Under the pieces are notes generated by a model, which saw nothing but the letters and a program-made list of their open reading frames with translations, searched no databases and was not told the origin of the DNA. Position numbers and translations under genes: made by a program. A stretch of DNA of 11,367 bases, taken from NCBI GenBank assembly GCA_025351985.1, contig JANXUW010000091.1, positions 1 to 11,367 on the forward strand, written 5' to 3'. The stretch comes from Pseudolysobacter sp. GTDB taxonomy: Bacteria > Pseudomonadota > Gammaproteobacteria > Xanthomonadales > Rhodanobacteraceae. This document shows positions 5,121 to 11,367 of this stretch, piece after piece (within the stretch, counting starts at the first letter, position 1; each line of letters begins with the position of its first letter).

Positions 5121-8100
5121 TCAGTGTGCGACCAGATTCATCCACGGCAGGTTGCCGTCGATCGTTACGAGCAAATGGATCAAGCGATCCTGTTGACCAT
5201 GACCGCTCGCCAGCAGCGCGGTTCCGCCGCTGCCGATGCTCAGATAACCATCGGCAACATGGTCCGATGCCGACTGCCAATCCAGCGCCATCTGTTGTGG
5301 ATTGGCCGCAAGAATCTGCCAAGCCGAGCGCTCGCGCAATCCGTGCGCATCCGTTATCAAGCTGCGCGCGGCGATATCCTTGCCGAAGCGCGCGAGCTCG
5401 ATCGTGAACAAGTTCTTGCCGGATGTGGATACGCCGGAAACCACCGCCACCGGCACCATTCCAAGCCGCTGCAAAAGCGTGGCATTGAGCTTGAGATTGA
5501 CGCTGGTGAATCCGACCCCGCTGCTGTTTCCGTCCACCGGCAGCAATGCCAGCGGTACGCCCTCGAAGCCGTCCTTGAAGATCACGATGATGTCTTGCGG
5601 CGTGTCGCTGGCGCTGTTGTTGGCGGGATTGGGATCGGTGCCCGCAACCAGCACGGCCGATGCCGTATTGCTGATCACATCGTCCGGACTACCCGGCTGC
5701 ACCGTTGCCGAATACAGGTACGAGGCCTGGCTGCCGACCGGCAACGTCGCGTTATCGCTGAGCGTATTGCCGCTGCCATTGGCGCACGCGGCACCACCGG
5801 AAGGCGTGCACACCCAACTGCCGCTCGACAACTCCGTCGGCAGCACATCGGTTACGGTGGCGGTCACGTTACTCGGCCCGCTGGTATTGCTGACATTGAT
5901 CAGATAATTCAGCGAATCGCCGACCTGCACAAACGCACGATTGTCGGTGATTGTCAGCGCGACATCGGCCGTCGCCACCAGTGTGTCGGTGTCGCTGGCG
6001 GAGTTGTTGCCGGGGGTTGGATCGGTGATGCCAACCGGCGTCGCCACAGCTGCGGTATTGACCAGCGAACCGGTCGCCGCTGCCGAAATATTGCACACCG
6101 CCGTGTACACCGCCGAACCGCCCACCGGTAAATTAACCGCAGCATTAATATTTCCTGCACCCGATGCTGTGGTGCACGTGCCGCCGCCCGCGCCGGCGCA
6201 TGTCCAATTACACGCCAATGTCCCCGGGAATGTATCCGTGACCGTCGCGCCCGTGGTGATGCTCGGGCCGGCGTTCGCTGCCGTGATGGTGTAAGTCACC
6301 GCGCCGCCCGGTGTTGCCGAGGTCACGCCGTCGCTGTTGCTGATCGACAGATCCGCCGCGGAAATCGGCGTGGTATCGGTGCTGGAATTATTCGCCGGGA
6401 TCGGATCGGTGCCGTTGCTGCCATCATCAGCGATGCTGGCGGTATTCGATATCTGCGTCACCGCGAGCGACAGCGGGCTGCCAACCGTCTCGGCAAACGT
6501 GGCGGCCTGATTGCCACTGCCGGCGGCGATCGTCGCCGCTGCCAGCGTGCAGGTCGAACCGGCATTGTTGTTCGGGGAGCACACCCAGCCGGCGCTACTC
6601 GCAGCGGAATTGAACGTCGTGTTCGCCGAGACGGTTTCGCTCAATACCACGCCTGCCGCGCCACGATTGCCGACGTTGGCATAGGTCAGGGTGTAGACCA
6701 CCATGCCGCCGGGAGCCACCGACGCCCCGCCATCGCTGTTGCTGATGGTCAAATCGGGCGCACCGGTGAATGGCGTGGTGTCGCTGGCGGTGTTGTTGCC
6801 CGGTGTGAGATCGGCCCCATGCGTTGAATCGTCGGCAATGCTGGCGGTGTTGGAGAGCTGGCTCACACCCGCCGCGATCGGCGTTATCGCAGTCACGGCG
6901 AAGGTCGCGGTCTGATTGCTGACCCCGGCGTTGACCGTGCCTATCGCCAGCGTGCAGTTTGATCCGGCATTGTTGTTCGGCGTGCAAACCCAGCCCGCGG
7001 TGCTCGCGCCGGCATTGAACGTGGCGTTGGCCGGAACGGTTTCGCTCAACACCACACCGGTTGCATTCTGTCCACCGCCATTCGCGTAAGTCAGCGTATA
7101 CGCCACCGTGCCGCCTGGTGCCACCGATGCGCCGCCATCACTCTTGCTCAACGACAGATCAGGTGGCGGCGGAGCCGCGTAACAGACCGTGACGTCGTTC
7201 ATTACCGGTGTCGCCGCACTATTGGTCGTCGAAAGATCCGCCTGATATTTCAGATAACGGTTGCCATTGAACTGATTGAGCGACGCGCCACTAGTGCTGA
7301 AGAACGTGCTCGCCGTGCCATCGGGGCCGACAAAATTGAACGGGCCGGACGCCGAGTTGCTCGCCGCGATCTGGAACGCCAGTGCGGTGTTCGCCGGCGT
7401 GCTGGCATTCCAGGAAAGGGTCGACCAGATCGGCGACAATCCGGTCGCCAGATTGCTGTCCTTGTTCGACGAAATCAAATTGCCCGAGAGGGCGAAGCCG
7501 GTGTTCATATACGTTACGAAACCACCATCCGTAGTTTGACCAGCGGTCAATGGCGCAGTCCAGGTGCCGCCACTATTCGTTGATGAGACGCGCTGACCGT
7601 TGGCGTATACGTTAGTGGCACTTCGAGTAAATGCGTACGTGCCAACCGAGGGGTTGGATACCGCTCGCACGACCAACGCGTAGACCGTGCCTGCCGTCAG
7701 TGTTGGCGGGCTGGCGAACGTGCCGCTGAAGTAGCTCGAAGCACCGCTGTTATTGCCGGCGAGGGTTGCCGTGGCGAGATCGGCCCCGGTCGGCAGATTG
7801 CCACTGGTGGCTCTAAGCGCGAGCGTCAGATTCGGAAAAGTCCCGCTGCAACCGCTGCAGAAAAGATTGACATCGGCCCGGGTCAACTGGCCGGTTACGC
7901 CAGGAGTAAATGTTTGCCCCACCCAGGAGGTTGACGTCAACGCGACCCCGCTCGTACTGAGCGTAGTGTTCTGCTGATCAATATTTGCGGCGTTGAGCAG
8001 TACTGCATTGCCCGGGCTGTTGCTCAGATCGACATTGGTCGGAACGCCCGTCTGGAAGTCGCTCTGCGAAGTGTCGATCAGACACGCACTAGTTGGGGCC

Positions 8101-9992
8101 GCAGCCAACGAAAAGTTCTGCGTGGTTGTCGCAGCATCGCTCAGGACGATGCTGCTCGCGCTGCTTGAAACACGCCCCGGATAACTCGCGGTGATGCCGG
8201 GATAGGTGCCCGAGGGAATACTCGGGAACTGATAAAAACCGCTGCCGTTGGTGGTGGCGGTGCGGCTGCCGAAAGTGATCGTCGCACCGCTGATCGGTGC
8301 GCCGCCGACACTGGCGGTGACGGTGCCTTGCAGCGTACCGCTGCTCACTTGAGTACACGACGGAAATTGAAACGAGCCGACGCGCGTCTGCCAGTTGTTG
8401 CCGGTAGTGATGTAATACTCGTTGGTGTACCAGAACGTGCAGCCGTTCGGATCCAGCGACATCGCGCTGTAGTCGCCCCAGCGCGTGCTGGAGTTTTGTG
8501 CACCGGTGCCCTCGACCAGCGAGGTTTCGGTTTGCGGCAAGGTGTTGACCGGATCGCCGGCCAGACGGCCCGCGTAGCGGATCGCCGGAATCAACGCCGC
8601 CGAGGAGGCGCTATAACCGAGCGCCATGTCGCCGGCGCGATCGAGCGCCAGGCTGGGCATGTAACGGTTGACCGTGGTATCTGGCGTGTGGGTGACCGCC
8701 TGCGTGGTGGTGGCCGCAACCGTGCCGCCGGTCACTGTGATCTGGTAGTAACGCGGCGCGGATGTCGCAGCGGCACCGCCCAACACCGTATGCGCATTCC
8801 AGATCGATTCGATTCCGCCGATATTGGTGTACTGGTTCTGCATCATCAGGCGCGTCGCCAGCGTGTCGTTGGCGTTGCCGCCCTGCGCCGGCACCGTGGC
8901 CGGCGCGGCGGCCCAGCTCGCTGGCGCGATGGTGGTGAATGGCCCGGTGAAAGTGGATAGCGAGATGCTGTTCCAGTCGACATGAAACTTGTAGATCGAC
9001 ACCGCGTTGGTGAAATTGAAAACGGTGCTGTAATAGTTCGGCGAGCCCGACGGCGGTGTGCCGGTTTGCAGGCGCGCATTCGCCGGCAGCAAGGTGAATT
9101 CGGAGGATGGCGGGCTGAACTGGACGATCTGGATCGACGTCGCGCCGGCATACATCTGGGCCTTGTTGAACGCCCACACGCGGCTCCCCTGGAATGCACC
9201 ACCGGCGGGAAATCCGAACATGTTGGCCGACATGTAGATGGCATCCGGCCAGATGCCGAACTTCGGATAATCGTTGAGCGCATCGGTCAGATGCAGCGAA
9301 TAAAAGTTCCAGCCGCCGCTGACCGGATCGCCGGTTTTCGACACCGCAATACACTGAAACACGCCGGGCGGATTGACCACATTGCTCGATCCATCGAGCT
9401 GGAATGCAAAATCGGTGATGACCCAGCGATCTTCAAAGCTATCGTACAAAATCACCGGGTCGCCGAAATTATCGGTGTCGCACAGATTGCCGAAACTGCC
9501 TTGACTCATGAACGTGTCGAAGGTGAATGCCGCCACCCGCACGCTGTCGGATTTGCGATAGATGCCGATCGAAGCGTTGACTGCCTGGATGAAGTAAGTC
9601 GGGCCGACATCGCCGACGGTATCAGGTGGACGCCCGGAGCCCCAGTTGGTGAAATCCAGGCCGAGGAAATTGGATGTGGTCGTCGGCATCGGCGCGCTCG
9701 GGCCGGGCCGCGTCGGTGCGTTAACGACCGGACCACCGCCCGGCAGCGCGATGGGCTCCACTTCGGGTTCTTCGCGCTCGGGACGTTCGCGCTGCCGCGG
9801 CGGTGTCGCCGGCAGTTTGCGCAGATCGATGATCGGACTACCGGCGCGCTTCATCGCAATCTCGACCGGTTTCCCGACTGAAACCGGACTGGTCTGGGCA
9901 ATGTCGGCAGCTTTGATCGAATCCTCTGCAGCGGCACTGCCAACCGCAACAGCACCCGACACGAGTAGTAGTGCGAGCAAAATATGTTTCAT
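5121..9992 (-). CDS. Giant secreted multidomain protein with propeller-like head, four DUF11 repeats and DGFEG motif
   Basis: From the ATG at 9992 the product has 1623 residues. In order: signal peptide (1-22); Pro/Arg/Glu-rich linker (about 60-105); a propeller-like head (about 105-545, e.g. FGDPVILYDSFEDRWVITDF) without visible catalytic signature; a carboxypeptidase-regulatory-like Ig fold (about 552-630, GTVTASVGGAPISGATITFG); beta-sandwich regions (about 640-835 and 840-938); four DUF11 repeats starting at Asp945, Asp1080, Asp1214 and Asp1343 (about 130 residues each, ending 'NNxxSDT'); IFKDGFEG (1471-1478); and an unrecognised domain (about 1480-1623). DUF11 repeats usually form stalks of surface or exported proteins, so a surface or extracellular structural or binding role is inferred. 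No transmembrane anchor, LPXTG or autotransporter barrel is seen. The frame opens 22 codons earlier, but AGGGGG at 10003-9998 and the signal peptide favour 9992. A strong terminator follows. Confidence 0.85.
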   Translation of the reverse strand: MKHILLALLLVSGAVAVGSAAAEDSIKAADIAQTSPVSVGKPVEIAMKRAGSPIIDLRKLPATPPRQRERPEREEPEVEPIALPGGGPVVNAPTRPGPSAPMPTTTSNFLGLDFTNWGSGRPPDTVGDVGPTYFIQAVNASIGIYRKSDSVRVAAFTFDTFMSQGSFGNLCDTDNFGDPVILYDSFEDRWVITDFAFQLDGSSNVVNPPGVFQCIAVSKTGDPVSGGWNFYSLHLTDALNDYPKFGIWPDAIYMSANMFGFPAGGAFQGSRVWAFNKAQMYAGATSIQIVQFSPPSSEFTLLPANARLQTGTPPSGSPNYYSTVFNFTNAVSIYKFHVDWNSISLSTFTGPFTTIAPASWAAAPATVPAQGGNANDTLATRLMMQNQYTNIGGIESIWNAHTVLGGAAATSAPRYYQITVTGGTVAATTTQAVTHTPDTTVNRYMPSLALDRAGDMALGYSASSAALIPAIRYAGRLAGDPVNTLPQTETSLVEGTGAQNSSTRWGDYSAMSLDPNGCTFWYTNEYYITTGNNWQTRVGSFQFPSCTQVSSGTLQGTVTASVGGAPISGATITFGSRTATTNGSGFYQFPSIPSGTYPGITASYPGRVSSSASSIVLSDAATTTQNFSLAAAPTSACLIDTSQSDFQTGVPTNVDLSNSPGNAVLLNAANIDQQNTTLSTSGVALTSTSWVGQTFTPGVTGQLTRADVNLFCSGCSGTFPNLTLALRATSGNLPTGADLATATLAGNNSGASSYFSGTFASPPTLTAGTVYALVVRAVSNPSVGTYAFTRSATNVYANGQRVSSTNSGGTWTAPLTAGQTTDGGFVTYMNTGFALSGNLISSNKDSNLATGLSPIWSTLSWNASTPANTALAFQIAASNSASGPFNFVGPDGTASTFFSTSGASLNQFNGNRYLKYQADLSTTNSAATPVMNDVTVCYAAPPPPDLSLSKSDGGASVAPGGTVAYTLTYANGGGQNATGVVLSETVPANATFNAGASTAGWVCTPNNNAGSNCTLAIGTVNAGVSNQTATFAVTAITPIAAGVSQLSNTASIADDSTHGADLTPGNNTASDTTPFTGAPDLTISNSDGGASVAPGGMVVYTLTYANVGNRGAAGVVLSETVSANTTFNSAASSAGWVCSPNNNAGSTCTLAAATIAAGSGNQAATFAETVGSPLSLAVTQISNTASIADDGSNGTDPIPANNSSTDTTPISAADLSISNSDGVTSATPGGAVTYTITAANAGPSITTGATVTDTFPGTLACNWTCAGAGGGTCTTASGAGNINAAVNLPVGGSAVYTAVCNISAAATGSLVNTAAVATPVGITDPTPGNNSASDTDTLVATADVALTITDNRAFVQVGDSLNYLINVSNTSGPSNVTATVTDVLPTELSSGSWVCTPSGGAACANGSGNTLSDNATLPVGSQASYLYSATVQPGSPDDVISNTASAVLVAGTDPNPANNSASDTPQDIIVIFKDGFEGVPLALLPVDGNSSGVGFTSVNLKLNATLLQRLGMVPVAVVSGVSTSGKNLFTIELARFGKDIAARSLITDAHGLRERSAWQILAANPQQMALDWQSASDHVADGYLSIGSGGTALLASGHGQQDRLIHLLVTIDGNLPWMNLVAH
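5559..5582 (-). other. IFKDGFEG motif, internal position
   Basis: This motif in the giant protein (residues 1471-1478) matches the C-terminal eight residues IFRDGFDG of the NHL protein (2104-2127) at six of eight positions, with conservative changes at the other two (K/R and E/D). It directly follows the last DUF11 repeat and is followed by about 145 further residues. Confidence 0.7.
5598..7160 (-). repeat. Four tandem DUF11 coding repeats
   Basis: Repeat starts on the minus strand lie at about 7160, 6755, 6353 and 5966, a spacing of 405, 402 and 387 bp. Copies 1 and 2 are the most alike ('SDGGASVAPGG', 'TLTYAN', 'VVLSET', 'NNNAG', 'SNTASIADD'). Copies 3 and 4 are clearly diverged, which points to a more recent duplication of the first pair. 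Confidence 0.8.
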
Positions 9993-10396
9993 GTTTTCCC
10001 CCTGAAAATCGTCATGTCGACGTGGCCACAAACGGCACGAACGACGGAACGAATGCAACGATGATTGCCCGACAAGCTGTCGTCAGTGTTATGCCGATGC
10101 ACTCGCATATGCACCGGCTTAGGCGAGCTTAATATCAGTCTACAGGATGATAAACACTTCCGCCTAATGGCTGCGCCAAGTGTTTTTCACGAATCTTCGG
10201 ATGCTGTCCAAAAGATCGCCCTGATCGCTGCTGCTGGCTGGTGCTGGATTCGATCGCGCGCACGGCAATGCTGATTTGAAATCCGCGCCGACCGAATTCC
10301 TGCGCTTGAAAATGCGCTTCCGGCCGCATCCGCGCCAGCCTTGTTGCATGGATATTTACCGCCTATAGTCAGGTCATTATTCAGGCGGGACGCACG
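9993..10396. promoter_or_regulatory. Divergent control region between giant protein and sigma factor genes
   Basis: These 404 bp contain no supported gene. Nearest the giant gene is its ribosome binding site (9998-10003). A hairpin with arms 10093-10101 and 10110-10118 (eight of nine pairs, 8-base loop) encloses the palindrome GCATATGC (10105-10112). A perfect 8-bp inverted repeat, AAACACTT (10152-10159) and AAGTGTTT (10178-10185), has an 18-base loop. It is followed by only two further T residues, so an operator is as likely as a terminator. I found no convincing promoter for the giant gene. Confidence 0.45.
10341..10369 (+). promoter_or_regulatory. Putative sigma-70 promoter of the sigma factor gene
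   Basis: TTGTTG (10341-10346) and TATAGT (10364-10369) are 17 bp apart, matching the consensus at three and five of six positions. Transcription would begin near 10376, about 20 bases before the GTG start. The call is based on boxes and spacing only. Confidence 0.42.
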
Positions 10397-10969
10397 GTGA
10401 AAAACACGGACGCGACGCCCGACACTCCCCTTCCCGGCGCGCCCGCCGAAGTGTTCGCCTTCGTCTACGATGAACTGCGCCGGCTCGCCAGTCGGCAACG
10501 CCACGCGGCTGGTGAAGAACCCACGCTGGATACCACCGCGCTGGTGCATGAGGCGTATCTCAAGCTGCATCAATCCGTGCATCTGGCCGGACTCGAGCGC
10601 TCGCATTTTTTTGCACTGGCGGCGCGCGCGATGCGTCAGATCCTGGTCGATCAGGCGCGACGACGCAGCGTTCGCCGGCGCAGCGGCCAGATCGCGTTGA
10701 CCACCGGGGTCGGCGAATTGATTGCGCACGATCACGAAAACCTGGTCGATGTAGTCGCGCTCGATGCGGCGTTGAACCGACTTGTCGAACTCGATCCGCG
10801 CGGGGCGCAAGTGGTGGAGTGGCGCGTATTTGCCGGCCTCGACATGATCGAAATTGCGCAACTGCTGCAACTCACCGAACGCACCGTCGCACGCGACTGG
10901 CGGCGCGCGTGTGCGTTTCTCGTGCAACAACTCGGTTTGCTGTTGCCGTCCAAATCGGCCGGTTTGTGA
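10397..10969 (+). CDS. ECF-type RNA polymerase sigma factor (resembles the TIGR02999 group)
   Basis: The product has 190 residues. Region 2 spans about residues 18-95: VFAFVYDELRRLA, then TLDTTALVHEAYLKL, then FFALAARAMRQILVDQARRR, a segment order typical of the Sig-70_X6/TIGR02999 sigma factors. Region 4 spans about 120-182, with a helix-turn-helix in 'MIEIAQLLQLTERTVARDW' that would contact the -35 element. It would redirect RNA polymerase to a regulon not visible here. The start is GTG at 10397, preceded by a modest purine-rich GGCGGGA. No anti-sigma factor is adjacent; instead the stop codon overlaps the start of a Ser/Thr kinase, a known arrangement for this group and consistent with control through the kinase. 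Confidence 0.88.
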   Translation: MKNTDATPDTPLPGAPAEVFAFVYDELRRLASRQRHAAGEEPTLDTTALVHEAYLKLHQSVHLAGLERSHFFALAARAMRQILVDQARRRSVRRRSGQIALTTGVGELIAHDHENLVDVVALDAALNRLVELDPRGAQVVEWRVFAGLDMIEIAQLLQLTERTVARDWRRACAFLVQQLGLLLPSKSAGL

Positions 10970-11367
10970 ATACGCAGCGCTGGCAGCGCATCAGTGCAAT
11001 TTTCGATCAGGTCGCGGAGGCCGCACCAGCCACGCGCGACAATTTGCTCGAACAATTGTGCGGTGGCGATGCCGAACTGAAACGCGACGTGGAAGCACTG
11101 CTGCTTGCCGATCAAGGTCAGGCGGCGTTCGAGCACGCGGTCGACGCCGCACAGATTGTATTGGCGGCAGCGTGGTCGCAACCGCACGCGGCACTGGCAA
11201 CGATTGTCGCGGGCACGCGCATCGGTCCGTGGTCGGTGGTGCATGAACTCGGTCGCGGCGGCATGGGCATCGTACTGCTGGTCGAGCGCGCGGACGGCCA
11301 ATACGAGCAGCGAGCAGCGCTCAAACTGATCAAGCGCGGCATGGACAGCGAAGCATTGCTCGCACGA
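10966..11367 (+). CDS. Serine/threonine protein kinase, N-terminal part (cut by window edge)
   Basis: The frame opens with GTG at 10966-10968 and stays open for 134 codons to the window end. It overlaps the sigma factor stop by four bases (GTGA), which implies translational coupling. Residues 1-80 are an alpha-helical extension (RWQRISAIFDQVAEAAPATR, then LLEQLCGGDAELKRDVEALL) common in bacterial kinases next to such sigma factors. The kinase domain starts near residue 85: 'IGPWSVVHELGRGGMG' with the glycine-rich loop G96-R-G98-G-M-G101, then Lys120 in AALKLIKRGMD as the ATP-contacting lysine. The HRD and DFG motifs and any TPR or membrane segment lie beyond the window, so completeness cannot be judged. 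It probably phosphorylates a partner in the sigma factor pathway, which is inference. Confidence 0.88.
   Translation, partial: MNTQRWQRISAIFDQVAEAAPATRDNLLEQLCGGDAELKRDVEALLLADQGQAAFEHAVDAAQIVLAAAWSQPHAALATIVAGTRIGPWSVVHELGRGGMGIVLLVERADGQYEQRAALKLIKRGMDSEALLAR

Noticed and set aside
5124..6131. Plus-strand open frame of 335 codons under the giant gene
   Set aside because: It is antisense to the DUF11 repeats, Arg-rich and low in complexity, with no ribosome binding site or recognisable domain.
8982..9881. Plus-strand open frame of 299 codons under the giant gene
   Set aside because: It is antisense to the propeller-like head, has a shadow-type composition and no domain.
9993..10058. Upstream start of the giant protein at 10058
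   Set aside because: The added 22 residues are Arg-rich and would precede the signal peptide, while AGGGGG at 9998-10003 points to the ATG at 9992.
10187..10930. Minus-strand open frame of 247 codons opposite the sigma factor
   Set aside because: The plus strand encodes a clear sigma factor across most of it; the minus frame has no recognisable domain.

Overview
The window looks like a chromosomal piece of a GC-rich gammaproteobacterium of the Xanthomonadales/Lysobacterales type, possibly Rhodanobacteraceae. This is inferred from family content, not from a marker gene. The clues are large secreted proteins with DUF11 repeats, C-terminal W-Y-D-P-x-x-S-G-x-G modules, an 'IFxDGF(E/D)G' tail motif shared by two unrelated secreted proteins, and an ECF-type sigma factor followed by a Ser/Thr kinase with an alpha-helical N-terminal extension.

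Layout. 1-120: end of an insertion sequence carrying the start of an IS5-type transposase (minus strand), abutting a CTAG tetranucleotide. 121-1260: more than 1.1 kb with no convincing gene, including a strongly AT-rich patch at about 841-1000. 1261-2130 (+): secreted six-bladed NHL-repeat beta-propeller protein. 2319-2696 (-): small exported protein with a His/Asp-rich, probably metal-binding tail. 2942-5002 (-): secreted alpha/beta hydrolase with two C-terminal copies of a W-Y-D module. 5070-5097: strong intrinsic terminator (minus). 5121-9992 (-): 1623-residue secreted multidomain surface or exoprotein (propeller-like head, carboxypeptidase-regulatory-like fold, beta-sandwich regions, four DUF11 repeats, the DGFEG motif, and an unrecognised C-terminal domain). 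9993-10396: 404-bp divergent control region. 10397-10969 (+): ECF-type sigma factor, overlapping by four bases the start of a Ser/Thr protein kinase that runs off the window at 11367.

The four complete non-regulatory genes all encode exported proteins, so this is an extracytoplasmic-protein neighbourhood. The giant gene is separated from the hydrolase by its own terminator, so the two are probably transcribed independently. The sigma factor and kinase form a translationally coupled signalling pair reading away from the giant gene. Whether they control any neighbour cannot be read from the sequence.

I did not find a clearly new defence, mobile or RNA system. The points most worth a second look are the DGF(E/D)G tail shared by two proteins, its internal position in the giant protein ahead of an extra domain, the apparently leaderless IS transposase, and the inverted repeats in the control regions.
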